Shown here: piece by piece, positions 50,579 to 58,979 of the stretch
Position numbering within the stretch: the stretch's first letter is position 1
Layout: every line of letters starts with the position of its first letter
Assembly (NCBI RefSeq): GCF_900176255.2
Contig: NZ_FXEG02000005.1
Location: 558,001 to 622,000 of the forward strand
Length of the DNA: 64,000 nt
Reading direction: 5' to 3'
Origin: Mycobacterium ahvazicum
GTDB taxonomy: Bacteria > Actinomycetota > Actinomycetes > Mycobacteriales > Mycobacteriaceae
Made by a program: the position numbers and the translations under genes
The notes under the pieces: model-generated
Database searches by the model: none
The model's input: the letters and a program-made list of their open reading frames with translations, nothing else
What the model was told of the DNA's origin: nothing

Positions 50579-51493
50579 CTAGGACTTCTTGGGAGCAAAC
50601 ATCTTCGAAACCATTCTGGCTCCGACGTTGATCGCGGCAATCATCACGATCAGGGTAAGCCCCGCGCCCCAGAGCCGCTCGGTGGGAACCGGGTTAACGC
50701 CTGCGCCCGCTGCTGTCTCGTTGAACATCATGCCAGGCAACGTCCCCATGAATCCCTTGAAGAGATCGAAGTTCATCGCCTGCGAATAACCGACCAAGAC
50801 AAGCAGCGGCGCCGTCTCGCCCATCACCCGTGCCAGCGCCAACATGATCCCGGTGATAATGCCCGGCAGCCCGGTCGGAATCACCACCCTGACAATGGTT
50901 TTCCACTTCGGCACGCCCAACGCGTAGCTGGCCTCGCGGAGATCCATCGGCACGATCCGCAGCATCTCCTCCGTCGATCGCTCGATCACCGGCAGCATCA
51001 ACAAGACCAGCGCCAACGACACCGCGAACCCGGAACGGCCAAGGCCCAGCGTGGCTACACACGACGCGTAGATGAACAATGCGGCAACAATTGATGGCAC
51101 ACCGGACAAGATGTCCACCATGAATGTGGCCAGTCTGCCAAGCCGTGTTCCGCCCCCGTACTCGACCAGATAGATCGCGAGCATGACCCCGATCGGGACG
51201 GAGATCGCGGCGGACATCAATCCCTGCAACAGGGTGCCGGCGATCGCGTGGTAGGCACCCCCTCCGCGCGCAAACGGCGTCGTGCCCGCCTGCGAATGCG
51301 TCCACCACGACGTGGACGCGATCGCGTTGAATCCCTTGACGACAACCGCGCCCAGCACCCACAGCAGGGGCGCCAGCGCAATCAGCATCGACAGCGAAAC
51401 CAACACCGTCGCAACGATGTTCGAAGCCCGGCGGCGCCGTCCGAGTCCGGACAGTGTGCGAGCCTTGAGCGGCCGGTCGTAGATCGAGGTCAT
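50579..51493 (-). CDS. pstA: Phosphate ABC transporter permease PstA
   Basis: A 304-residue inner-membrane permease with six predicted helices, the first at about 28-52 (VATVLVSLSMLIALAPLLWV). The EAA loop carries EASYALGVPKWKTIVRVVIP, which contacts the ATPase. The ATG overlaps the pstC stop as ATGA, indicating coupled translation. It forms the channel with PstC. The C-terminal helix ends in a short basic tail. Confidence 0.93.
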   Translation of the reverse strand: MTSIYDRPLKARTLSGLGRRRRASNIVATVLVSLSMLIALAPLLWVLGAVVVKGFNAIASTSWWTHSQAGTTPFARGGGAYHAIAGTLLQGLMSAAISVPIGVMLAIYLVEYGGGTRLGRLATFMVDILSGVPSIVAALFIYASCVATLGLGRSGFAVSLALVLLMLPVIERSTEEMLRIVPMDLREASYALGVPKWKTIVRVVIPTGLPGIITGIMLALARVMGETAPLLVLVGYSQAMNFDLFKGFMGTLPGMMFNETAAGAGVNPVPTERLWGAGLTLIVMIAAINVGARMVSKMFAPKKS

Positions 51494-52521
51494 CGCGCGC
51501 CCTTGCGGATCCCGGCGAGGGCGCCGCGCGCCAGCGCATCGACGATGAAGGTCAGCACGAAAAGCACCAGTCCCGCCGCGATATACGCGCCGGCTTTATA
51601 TCGGTCGTTGAATTCCCACGCGGTGGCCGCGATCTTTGTCGCGAAGGTCGAGCCGCCGTCGAATAGCGACCAGCCGAACGCCTTTTGAGTGCCGCGCAAG
51701 ATGATCAGCAGAGCGACCGTCTCGCCCAGGGCGCGGCCCAGCCCGAGCATCGCGCCGCTGATGTACCCCGACCTACCGAACGGCAACACCGTGGTGGTGA
51801 CGACCTCCCAGCGGGTGGCACCGAGGGCCAGCGCGGCCTCGATCTGCTCGTTCGGCGTCTGCACGAAAACTTCCCGGGTGACTGCGGTGATCAGCGGCAG
51901 GATCATCACCGCCAGCACGATCCCGCCGGTGAAGATGGTGCCGCCGCCGGCGGGAGACGCAGTGCCGTCGGCGAACAGGAAGAACCAGCCCAGCGACTGG
52001 TTCAGCCAGGTCGCGACCGGCCGCAGCTGCGGCGCCAGCACATACAGGCCCCATACCCCGTAGATGATCGAGGGCACCGCGGCCAGTAGATCGACCGTGT
52101 AGGCCAGCGCCCCGGCGAGCCGCCGCGGTGCGTACTGGGTGAGGAAGATGGCGACGCCCAGCGCCACGGGCATCGCCAGGATCAATGCGAACACCGAGAT
52201 GAACACTGTCACCTGTAGCAGGTCGAGGATGCCGAAGTGCATCGCCGAGGTGTTGGTGGTGCCCCAGTTGCCGCGGTAGGTGAAGAAGTCTTCCTGGTTG
52301 CGCTTGAACGCCGGTACGGCGCGCATCAGCAGAAACCCGCCGATCGCGATGACGACGGTGGCGACCAGGACCGCCGAGGTCTCCGCGAACTTGCGAAAGA
52401 CCCGGTCCCCGAACCGGGATTCGACAGCCTTCCAGGAGCGGATGGGCACGACTGGCGCCTCCGGAAAGGACGCGGCGACAACCGCCCCCGAACCCGCCTG
52501 GGATGGATCTGGCGTAGTCAT
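51490..52521 (-). CDS. pstC: Phosphate ABC transporter permease PstC
   Basis: A 343-residue permease with a cytoplasmic N-terminal extension and six membrane helices. The first helix is at about 52-72 (TSAVLVATVVIAIGGFLLM); later ones include VPSIIYGVWGLYV. The EAA-like loop is EAALALGATRWEVVTTTVLP. The ATG at 52521 is preferred over a TTG two codons earlier. Overlaps pstA by 4 bases. Partner of PstA in the phosphate channel. Confidence 0.93.
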   Translation of the reverse strand: MTTPDPSQAGSGAVVAASFPEAPVVPIRSWKAVESRFGDRVFRKFAETSAVLVATVVIAIGGFLLMRAVPAFKRNQEDFFTYRGNWGTTNTSAMHFGILDLLQVTVFISVFALILAMPVALGVAIFLTQYAPRRLAGALAYTVDLLAAVPSIIYGVWGLYVLAPQLRPVATWLNQSLGWFFLFADGTASPAGGGTIFTGGIVLAVMILPLITAVTREVFVQTPNEQIEAALALGATRWEVVTTTVLPFGRSGYISGAMLGLGRALGETVALLIILRGTQKAFGWSLFDGGSTFATKIAATAWEFNDRYKAGAYIAAGLVLFVLTFIVDALARGALAGIRKGAR

Positions 52522-52568
52522 TGTCAATCCGTCACTGCTGGTTTTGGTGTGCTCCTGGGGCCCGCGGG

Positions 52569-53693
52569 CTACTGCATCGCATTGATCGCGGTGATCAGTC
52601 GCTCCTTGACCTTATCGGTCAACGGGATGTAGCCGGCCGAGGAAAGGTTGGCCTGGCCGGTGTTCGCCGCCACGCTCAGGAAGGACTTGATCGCCTTGGC
52701 GGTCTCGGAGTCATAACCCTTCGAGCAGACGATCTCGTAGGTGGCCAGCACCAACGGGTAGGCGCCCGGCTGCTGGGCGGCATACATCGAATTCAGGTTC
52801 AGCACCAGGTCGTTGCCTCCCGTCACGAAGGTGGCCGTGTCGATCGCGGCACTGGCCGTCTCGGTGGTCAGCGGGACCACGCCGGTGGCCGTGGCGAGTT
52901 GGGCGTAGGGAAGGCCAGCCTGGTCCGCGAAACCCTTCTCGACGTATCCGATGGCGCCATGGGTGGCTCGCACCGCCTGGATCACACCGGAGGACTTCGT
53001 CGCTCCTTCGCCGACACCGCCCAGAAATTCGGTACCGACTCCCTGCGACCAGCTCTCGGGCGCTGCGGCGGTCAGAAACTTCTGCACGTTGTCGGTGGTA
53101 CCCGACGAGTCCATCCGGTAGATCGGCGCGATCCTGATGTCAGGCAGGGCGACACCGGGATTCAGCGCCGTCAGGACAGGGTCGTTCCAGAAGGTGATCC
53201 GGCCGGTCAGAATCCTGGCCAGCGCATCGCTGTTGACGATCAACGTCTTGGCCTCGGGCAGGTTGTAGACCAGCGCCACCGGGCCGAACACCAACGGCAG
53301 GTCCCACGCGGGGTTTCCGTTGCAGCGCTTGGTGGCGGGCAGGATCTGGTCGGCGATCAGCGGCGAGTCCGATCCGGCGAAATCGACGTGGCCGGCGATG
53401 AATTGCTCGCGGCCCGCTCCCGATCCCGTCGGGTTGTACGACACCGACTTGCGCGGGCAGTACTGGCCCCAGACATGGCCGAACACCGCCATCGCATTCT
53501 GTTGGGCGGTCGACCCTTCGGCCGTCAGTTCGTTTTTGCCGCCGCAGGTCGGCGTGCCGGCGGGTCCCGAGGACGCGCCCGAGGCCGGGTCGTGACGGTT
53601 GTCATCGCTGCCGCAGGCCGTCAGGCCCGCACTGGTCATCGTGATCGTCAGCACCGCTGCCGCCAGCGCCTTGCCCACGTTGTCCAGGCTCAC
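52569..53693 (-). CDS. pstS: Phosphate-binding lipoprotein PstS
   Basis: A 374-residue substrate-binding lipoprotein. The signal peptide VGKALAAAVLTITMTSAGLT is followed by lipobox LTAC. The phosphate site is recognisable from AEGSTAQQNAM, SGAGREQFIAGHVDFAGSD and YRMDSSGTTDNVQKFL. GTG 53693 is chosen, the only start near the signal peptide; the longer open frame covers the mshD region and is not coding. First gene of the pst operon, with a PHO-box-like repeat upstream (53783-53800). Captures phosphate outside the membrane for PstCA. Confidence 0.92.
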   Translation of the reverse strand: MSLDNVGKALAAAVLTITMTSAGLTACGSDDNRHDPASGASSGPAGTPTCGGKNELTAEGSTAQQNAMAVFGHVWGQYCPRKSVSYNPTGSGAGREQFIAGHVDFAGSDSPLIADQILPATKRCNGNPAWDLPLVFGPVALVYNLPEAKTLIVNSDALARILTGRITFWNDPVLTALNPGVALPDIRIAPIYRMDSSGTTDNVQKFLTAAAPESWSQGVGTEFLGGVGEGATKSSGVIQAVRATHGAIGYVEKGFADQAGLPYAQLATATGVVPLTTETASAAIDTATFVTGGNDLVLNLNSMYAAQQPGAYPLVLATYEIVCSKGYDSETAKAIKSFLSVAANTGQANLSSAGYIPLTDKVKERLITAINAMQ

Positions 53694-53782
53694 CGATCTC
53701 GCTTTCTGACACTGTTTCGACGCATGCGGCCGCCGCCGCTCGAAACTATGCGCTGACGCACCGTTCACAAGAGTGCCTAGGT

Positions 53783-53800
53783 GGTGAACGTGCGGTGAAT
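53783..53800 (-). promoter_or_regulatory. PHO-box-like direct repeat (RegX3/PhoP-type site)
   Basis: On the minus strand ATTCACC and GTTCACC are repeated with an 11-base period, the spacing and sequence of actinobacterial PHO boxes bound by RegX3/PhoP. An opposite GTTCAC lies at 53763-53768. It is about 90 bases before the pstS start, fitting phosphate-starvation control of the pst operon. Confidence 0.65.
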
Positions 53801-53836
53801 TGTCAGCTGGCACGCCACTTCTGCCTGCGCTTTCTT

Positions 53837-54754
53837 TCAGCCGGTGGTGGACGCCGGCGCATAGGCGGTGTCGACGCTGTGGGTGGTGAATCCCTGCCGC
53901 TGATAGGTCCGAACCGCAGCGACATTGTCCGATTCGACGTAGAGCAACACGGTGACGCCGCCCGAGTCCGGCGACCCGAGGAGCCGGCGCGCCAGCGACT
54001 CGATGCCCACGGCCGTTAGCATCTGCCCCAAACCGCGGCCCTGCGCGGACGGGTCGACACCGAGGACGTACACCTCGCCGAGCCGCGGCTGGTCGAGATG
54101 CACCTTGGTCCAGTGGAAGCCCAGTAGCGCATCGCTGTCGTCGAACGCCAAGAACAAGCCAGCCGGGTCGAACCACGGCTCGCTGCGCCGCTCGGCCAGG
54201 TCGGCCGCGGTCCATCCGCCCTGCTCGGGGTGGTCGACGAACGCGGCGTTGTTGACCCGCAGCAGCTCGGCGTCGTCGTCGGTACCGGCATAGGTACGCA
54301 CCCGCACGCCGGGCAACGGGCTTACCGGCCCGGGGATCTCGTGCAGCGAGAGCCTCATCTGGACGAGTTCCCGCACCGCGATCAGCCCCAGCGCAGCCGC
54401 GGTCGCGGCGGCCGGCGCCAGCGTGCCATGGGCCCAAAAACGGTTATTCCCAAGGGTTTTGGCGATTGCCGCGCGCCCCATCGCGGTGCCGATACCGCGT
54501 CGGCGCGCCTGCGGGTGGACTACGAGCTCGGCCATCCCGTCAACGCCGTCACGCGGCGGACTGAGATTCAGGTAGCCCTGGATCGTGTTGTCAGCGGTGA
54601 CCAGCAGGTGATCCGTGCGGTCCTGCCCGAGTTCGCGAAGTACCTGTTCACCGACGGGTGCTACCCCATCCAATTCGGTTGCCGCAGCGACCAGTTCACG
54701 CACCTGCTGCTGCTCTTGCGCGGTCAGTGCGGAGCGCCAGTCAGGCGCGATCAC
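53837..54754 (-). CDS. mshD: Mycothiol synthase MshD
   Basis: A 305-residue protein with two GNAT acetyltransferase domains. The N-terminal domain has ELVVHPQARRRGIGTAMGR, the C-terminal one VYVLGVDPSAQGRGLGQML and the late YVESDNVAAVRTYQRQGF. It aligns well with M. tuberculosis MshD (315 residues). It acetylates desacetyl-mycothiol to finish the actinobacterial thiol mycothiol. The GTG start overlaps the glnR stop as GTGA. The codons upstream in frame are not part of the family sequence. Confidence 0.93.
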   Translation of the reverse strand: MIAPDWRSALTAQEQQQVRELVAAATELDGVAPVGEQVLRELGQDRTDHLLVTADNTIQGYLNLSPPRDGVDGMAELVVHPQARRRGIGTAMGRAAIAKTLGNNRFWAHGTLAPAAATAAALGLIAVRELVQMRLSLHEIPGPVSPLPGVRVRTYAGTDDDAELLRVNNAAFVDHPEQGGWTAADLAERRSEPWFDPAGLFLAFDDSDALLGFHWTKVHLDQPRLGEVYVLGVDPSAQGRGLGQMLTAVGIESLARRLLGSPDSGGVTVLLYVESDNVAAVRTYQRQGFTTHSVDTAYAPASTTG

Positions 54755-55524
54755 TGACTGCGCAGCGGGTCGGCCAGTGGATCCTGTAGATTTTCGGAGT
54801 CGGCCTCGTCGCTTTCGGGCTCGTCGTCGGGTTGGGGAATCGGCGCTCGTCCGCGCGCCGGGCGAACCGCCTTGTAGCCCACGTTGCGAACCGTGCCGAT
54901 CAGCGCCTCGTACTCGGGTCCGAGTTTGGCCCGCAGCCGGCGCACGTGCACATCGACCGTGCGCGTGCCACCGAAGAAGTCGTATCCCCACACCTCGTGC
55001 AGCAGCTGGGCGCGGGTGAACACCCGGCCCGCATGCTGGGCCAGGTACTTCAGCAGCTCGAACTCTTTGTAGGTGAGGTCCAGCGGGCGGCCCCGCAGCC
55101 GCGCGGTGTAGGTGCCTTCGTCGATCACCAGCTCGCCCAGGCTGACCTTGCCGGCGCTTTCCTGGTCGGCCAGCCCACCGCGGCGACCCACCACCAGCCG
55201 TATCCGGGCGTCAACCTCGGCGGGTCCGGTGCCGGGCAGCAGGATTTCGTCCAGCCCCCAGTCGGCGCTGACCGCGACCAGCCCGCCCTCGGCCACCACC
55301 GCCACCACCGGCACCGACCGGCCCGCGGTGCTCAACAGACGGCAAAGCCCGCGCGCGGCCGACAGATCGGTGCGCGCGTCCACGAGCACCGCGTCCGCGG
55401 TCCCCGCCTCCAGCAGGGAAGAAGGCTCGGGCGGCGCCGTCCGCACGGTGTGGGGAAGCAAAGACAACGACGGCAGGACTGGGTCCGGGTGCAGCTCAGA
55501 GGTGAGTAGTAGTAGCTCCAACAA
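54751..55524 (-). CDS. glnR: GlnR-like winged-helix response regulator (Rv0818-like)
   Basis: A 257-residue OmpR-type regulator. The receiver domain (about 1-115) includes DAVLVDARTDLS and VSADWGLDEILLPGTGPAEV. The winged helix has LTYKEFELLKYLAQHAGRVF, then RTVDVHVRRLRAKLGPEYE. GlnR controls nitrogen assimilation genes in mycobacteria. A TTG at 55524 follows GGAGGGG and matches the start of M. tuberculosis Rv0818 (255 residues); upstream in-frame ATGs lack support. The C-terminal tail is acidic and variable. Coupled by overlap to mshD. Confidence 0.88.
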   Translation of the reverse strand: MLELLLLTSELHPDPVLPSLSLLPHTVRTAPPEPSSLLEAGTADAVLVDARTDLSAARGLCRLLSTAGRSVPVVAVVAEGGLVAVSADWGLDEILLPGTGPAEVDARIRLVVGRRGGLADQESAGKVSLGELVIDEGTYTARLRGRPLDLTYKEFELLKYLAQHAGRVFTRAQLLHEVWGYDFFGGTRTVDVHVRRLRAKLGPEYEALIGTVRNVGYKAVRPARGRAPIPQPDDEPESDEADSENLQDPLADPLRSQ

Positions 55525-55711
55525 GCCCCTCCAGCTCGTGGGAAAGGCATCTCCCAGATTCATAAAGCCACGCGGCGTTAGTGGCCAGGCCATCTAACGA
55601 TAACGTGCTACCTGGCCTTTGTGCGTGTCCTTGCTGACGACTGTGAGCCCCGCCACGAGGCAATCCAGACCGGAATCCGCCGCCGCGCCACGCGGCGAAC
55701 TACGCCACAAT

Positions 55712-56524
55712 ATGCGCATGCACAGGGTGCTGATCAGTGTGATCGCCTCGGTTTCCGTCGTGGCGGCCATCGTCGTCGGCGCCGTCGGCGTGGACTACGG
55801 CGCCAGCATTTACGCCGAATACCACCTCTCGCGCACCGTACGCACCGCGGCGGATCTGGGGTCAGACCCCTTCGTGGCCATCCTGGCCTTCCCGTTCATT
55901 CCGCAGGCCATTCGCCGCCACTACAACGAGCTGGAGATCAAGGCAAACGGCATCGAGCACGCGCCGACCGGCAAGGCCACGCTGGAAGCCACCATGCACT
56001 CGATCGACCTGACCTACGCATCGTGGCTGATCAGACCCGATGCGAAGCTACCGGTGGGCAAGTTGGAGAGCCGCATCATCCTCGACTCGACGCACCTGGG
56101 CCGCTACCTCGGCATGGACGACCTGATGGTGGAGGCGCCACCCGCCGAGACCAACGACGCCACCGGCGGCACCACCGAATCGGGTATTTCCGGCAACCAC
56201 GGGCTGGTGTTCAGCGGCACCCCTAAATCGGCAAACTTCGACCACCGGGTGAGCGTGTCGGTGGACCTGTCGATCGCTGCTGATGACCCGGCGACACTCG
56301 TGTTCACCCCGACCGGCATCATGACCGGACCCGATACCGCCAACCAGGCCGTCCCGGACGATAAGCGCGACGCCGTGCTGCGCGTGTTCGCCGCCAGACT
56401 GCCCAATCAGCGGCTTCCGTTCGGCGTGGCGCCGCGCACGGTGGGAGCTCGCGGCTCGGACGTCATCATCGAGGGCATCACCACGGGAGTAACCGTGACC
56501 CTCGAAGGGTTTAAGCAATCATGA
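55712..56524 (+). CDS. lmeA: LmeA-type phospholipase (DUF2993), lipomannan elongation
   Basis: A 270-residue envelope protein, exactly the length of M. tuberculosis Rv0817c. An N-terminal membrane anchor/signal (LISVIASVSVVAAIVVGAVG) precedes the DUF2993 domain, which contains HYNELEIKANGIEH and SIDLTYASWLIRPDAKLPVG. LmeA is a periplasmic phospholipase A1 needed for elongating the mannan of lipomannan. ATG 55712 is preferred over an open frame back to 55619. The stop overlaps the thioredoxin-like start as ATGA. Confidence 0.88.
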   Translation: MRMHRVLISVIASVSVVAAIVVGAVGVDYGASIYAEYHLSRTVRTAADLGSDPFVAILAFPFIPQAIRRHYNELEIKANGIEHAPTGKATLEATMHSIDLTYASWLIRPDAKLPVGKLESRIILDSTHLGRYLGMDDLMVEAPPAETNDATGGTTESGISGNHGLVFSGTPKSANFDHRVSVSVDLSIAADDPATLVFTPTGIMTGPDTANQAVPDDKRDAVLRVFAARLPNQRLPFGVAPRTVGARGSDVIIEGITTGVTVTLEGFKQS

Positions 56525-56946
56525 CCACCACCGTCGTCGTCGCGATCCTGGCGGCTGTTGCCCTGGCGGCAGTTGCCGGTTGGCTGATGACCCGGCACTC
56601 CGGAAGCCTGAAACAGGTTGCTCCCGGACCCGGCGAGAGCGCCGGCGCCGACTCCGCGGACCTGGGCCTGTCCAGTACCGGGCCGACCGTCGTGCATTTC
56701 AGCGCACCGTGGTGCGGACCCTGCGATCGTGTCCGCCGGGTGGTCGGCCAGGTGTGCGACAACATGGGCGACGTGGCGCACGTCGAAGTCGACATCGACG
56801 CCAACCCCGCAGCCGCACGCCGGTTTTCGGTGTTGTCGCTGCCGACAACCCTGATTTTCGACGTCGACGGACGTCAGCGTTTCCGGGTATCGGGTGTCCC
56901 CAAGCCCGCCGACCTGCGCTCCGCGCTCGAACCGCTGTTGGCTTGA
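56521..56946 (+). CDS. thiX: Membrane-anchored thioredoxin-like protein ThiX
   Basis: A 141-residue protein. One N-terminal membrane helix (about 4-23, VVVAILAAVALAAVAGWLM) is followed by a thioredoxin fold with the redox motif WCGPC (Cys65, Cys68) and the cis-Pro loop SLPTTLIFD. Equivalent to Rv0816c. With its anchor it probably works on the outer face of the membrane, reducing or isomerising exported protein disulfides. Overlaps lmeA by 4 bases, so one operon. Confidence 0.9.
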   Translation: MTTTVVVAILAAVALAAVAGWLMTRHSGSLKQVAPGPGESAGADSADLGLSSTGPTVVHFSAPWCGPCDRVRRVVGQVCDNMGDVAHVEVDIDANPAAARRFSVLSLPTTLIFDVDGRQRFRVSGVPKPADLRSALEPLLA

Positions 56947-56975
56947 TCGCGATGTCATTGGGTAAGCTGACCGAC

Positions 56976-57071
56976 GTGTTATCCCGCATGGAGCCCATGC
57001 TCACCAGGCGTCGCGCAGTCGATCTGTGCCGCATCGCGGGTTGTTGTTGTCGCTGTTGCTGTAGCTGCTGA
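56976..57071 (+). CDS. Polycysteine leader peptide (cysteine-responsive attenuator)
   Basis: A 31-residue peptide starting at GTG 56976 and ending in a Cys run, GCCCRCCCSC. A TAAGCT hexamer (56963-56968) places the transcription start at the GTG, so it is leaderless. The same kind of peptide, Ms5788A in M. smegmatis, precedes the DUF4395-rhodanese-SseC operon and regulates it: slow translation of Cys codons when cysteine is scarce changes the structure of the downstream RNA. The next gene starts 96 bases later. Alternative in-frame starts are at 56952, 56988 and 56997. Confidence 0.85.
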   Translation: MLSRMEPMLTRRRAVDLCRIAGCCCRCCCSC

Positions 57072-57166
57072 GTAGCCGCGCCCGCCCGCGCAGCACTCGG
57101 AGCAGCCCGGAACCCCACCGTGGTGTGTCTCTACTTTTCCGTGCAACAGGCGAATAGGAGTCTTTC

Positions 57167-57637
57167 GTGTCAAGCCCCGATACCACCGCCCAGCTGGACC
57201 GCGTCGACGTTCGCGGACCCAGATTCGCCGCCTGGGTCACCACTGCGGTCCTGGTCGTCACCCTGCTCGTCTCCGCCCTGAGCCCGCCGGCGGCCGCGGT
57301 CATCCTGGGTTTGCAGGCCGTCATCTTCGGAATCGGCGCTCTGGGCGGCCCGCGCCGCCACCCCTATGGCCGGGTGTTCGCCACGCTGGTGGCACCCCGG
57401 CTGGGCCCGGTCAAGGAGCGCGAACCCGTGGCTCCCCTGAAGTTCGCCCAATTGGTAGGCCTGGTCTTCGCGATCGTCGGTACGACCGGATTCGCTGTCG
57501 GCGCTCCCCTGGTGGGCGTCGTCGCGACGGCCTTCGCGCTGGTGGCGGCGTTCCTGAATGCGGCCTTCGGCATCTGCCTGGGCCGCCAGCTTTATCCGCT
57601 TGTGGTTCGCTTACGACCGACCGCCGGCCCGGCGTAA
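57167..57637 (+). CDS. DUF4395 membrane protein
   Basis: A 156-residue integral membrane protein with about four hydrophobic segments: two from roughly 22-55 (WVTTAVLVVTLLVSALSP and PAAAVILGLQAVIFGIGAL) and two from roughly 88-138 (VGLVFAIVGTTGFAVGAPLV). The polar loop between them, RRHPYGRVFATLVAPRLGPV, is conserved in DUF4395. The GTG follows AGGAG. It stands first after the polycysteine leader and before cysA2, as in M. smegmatis, so a role in sulfur compound uptake or handling is likely. Confidence 0.85.
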   Translation: MSSPDTTAQLDRVDVRGPRFAAWVTTAVLVVTLLVSALSPPAAAVILGLQAVIFGIGALGGPRRHPYGRVFATLVAPRLGPVKEREPVAPLKFAQLVGLVFAIVGTTGFAVGAPLVGVVATAFALVAAFLNAAFGICLGRQLYPLVVRLRPTAGPA

Positions 57638-57674
57638 CCCACGTTCATCGCAAGTAATCGAAAGGATCCACCCC

Positions 57675-58508
57675 ATGGCACGCTCTGACGTCCTGGTCTC
57701 CGCCGAATGGGCTGAGAAAAACCTCGACACGGCGAACGTCGTGTTCGTCGAGGTCGACGAGGACACCAGTGCCTACGACGCAGGCCACATCGCCGGTGCG
57801 GTCAGGCTCGATTGGCGCACCGACCTGCAGGACCCGGTCAAGCGCGACTTCGTCGACGCCCAGCAGTTCTCGAAACTGCTGTCCGACCGCGGCATCGCCA
57901 ATGACGACACCGTGGTGCTCTACGGCGGCAACAACAACTGGTTCGCCGCCTACGCCTACTGGTACTTCAAGCTCTACGGCCACAACGACGTCAAGCTGCT
58001 CGACGGCGGCCGCAAGAAGTGGGAGCTCGACGGGCGCCCGCTGACCGCCGACCCCGTCAGCCGCCCGGCCACCTCATACACCGCGGCGCCGCCGGACAAC
58101 ACCATCCGGGCGTTCCGGGACGAGGTCATCGCGGCCATCAACACCAAAAACCTGGTCGACGTGCGCTCCCCCGACGAGTTCTCCGGCAAGATCCTGGCGC
58201 CCGCGCACCTGCCGCAGGAGCAGAGCCAGCGACCCGGACATATTCCGGGAGCGATCAACGTGCCGTGGAGCCGCGCCGCTAACGAGGACGGCACCTTCAA
58301 GTCGGACGAGGAGTTGGCCAAGCTGTACGCCGACGCCGGCCTGGACGGCACCAAGGAAACGATTGCCTATTGCCGAATCGGGGAACGTTCGTCGCACACC
58401 TGGTTCGTCCTGCAGGAATTACTCGGGCATAAGAACGTCAAGAACTACGACGGCAGTTGGACGGAATACGGCTCCCTGGTGGGCGCCCCGATCGAGTTGG
58501 GAAGCTGA
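57675..58508 (+). CDS. cysA2: Thiosulfate sulfurtransferase (rhodanese) CysA2-like
   Basis: A 277-residue tandem rhodanese, the same length as mycobacterial CysA2. The inactive N-terminal domain includes DAGHIAGAVRLDWRTDLQDP; the C-terminal domain has the active loop YCRIGERSSHTWF with the persulfide-forming Cys. Transfers sulfur from thiosulfate to an acceptor. ATG 57675 follows GAAAGGATCC. One base separates its stop from sseC2, indicating a unit under the cysteine attenuator. Confidence 0.93.
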   Translation: MARSDVLVSAEWAEKNLDTANVVFVEVDEDTSAYDAGHIAGAVRLDWRTDLQDPVKRDFVDAQQFSKLLSDRGIANDDTVVLYGGNNNWFAAYAYWYFKLYGHNDVKLLDGGRKKWELDGRPLTADPVSRPATSYTAAPPDNTIRAFRDEVIAAINTKNLVDVRSPDEFSGKILAPAHLPQEQSQRPGHIPGAINVPWSRAANEDGTFKSDEELAKLYADAGLDGTKETIAYCRIGERSSHTWFVLQELLGHKNVKNYDGSWTEYGSLVGAPIELGS

Positions 58509-58509
58509 T

Positions 58510-58812
58510 ATGTGCTCTGCACCTAGGCAAGGACAGACGTTGCCGGCCAGCGTCGACCTGGAGAAGGAAACCGTGATCACCGGCCGCGTCGTCGACCGCG
58601 ACGGCCAGGCCGTCGGTGGCGCCTTTGTCCGCCTGCTGGACTCGTCGGACGAGTTCACGGCAGAGGTCGTCGCGTCGGCCACCGGCGACTTCCGGTTCTT
58701 CGCCGCACCGGGAGCGTGGACGCTGCGTGCGCTGTCCAAGGCGGGCAACGGCGACGCTGTCGTCGCGCCGTCGGGCGCCGGTATCCACGAGGTGGACGTC
58801 AAGATCGCATGA
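58510..58812 (+). CDS. sseC2: SseC2-like DUF1416 protein
   Basis: A 100-residue protein of the DUF1416 family, always paired with CysA2-type rhodanese in mycobacteria. It has CSAPRQGQTLPASVDLEKET with an N-terminal Cys, then a small beta-sandwich (VVDRDGQAVGGAFVRLLDSS, TGDFRFFAAPGAWTLRAL) of carboxypeptidase-regulatory/transthyretin type. Probably a sulfur acceptor or partner of the rhodanese; biochemical role not proved. Same length as its M. tuberculosis counterpart. Confidence 0.9.
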   Translation: MCSAPRQGQTLPASVDLEKETVITGRVVDRDGQAVGGAFVRLLDSSDEFTAEVVASATGDFRFFAAPGAWTLRALSKAGNGDAVVAPSGAGIHEVDVKIA

Positions 58813-58880
58813 CCGCCGACGCCGCGACCGGGATCACCCGGGAGCGCGGTTGACGGCGCGAGGCGAATAGACTCGTCAGC

Positions 58881-58979
58881 GTGGTGCTCTTCTTCGAGAT
58901 CATGCTGGTCGCGACAGTCGTGGTCATCTCCTGGTTCGCGTTGTACACCCTCTACCGACTCATCACCGACGAGTCGTGA
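58881..58979 (+). CDS. 32-residue single-span membrane peptide
   Basis: A small reading frame VVLFFEIMLVATVVVISWFA LYTLYRLITDES, mostly one hydrophobic helix with a short polar tail. A TAGACT hexamer at 58868-58873 places transcription start at the GTG, so it is probably leaderless. Its stop overlaps the GTG of the nitrobindin gene as GTGA, so translation is coupled. Either a real small membrane protein or a leader that sets nitrobindin expression. Too short for similarity to be judged by eye. Confidence 0.6.
   Translation: MVLFFEIMLVATVVVISWFALYTLYRLITDES

Noticed and set aside
53694..54437. Frame extending the PstS protein upstream into mshD
   Set aside because: The part before the lipoprotein signal is an alternate frame of mshD; a lipoprotein signal must be N-terminal.
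58809..58853. 14-codon ATG frame overlapping the sseC2 stop
   Set aside because: Too short, no hydrophobic or motif content, and no promoter or ribosome site of its own.
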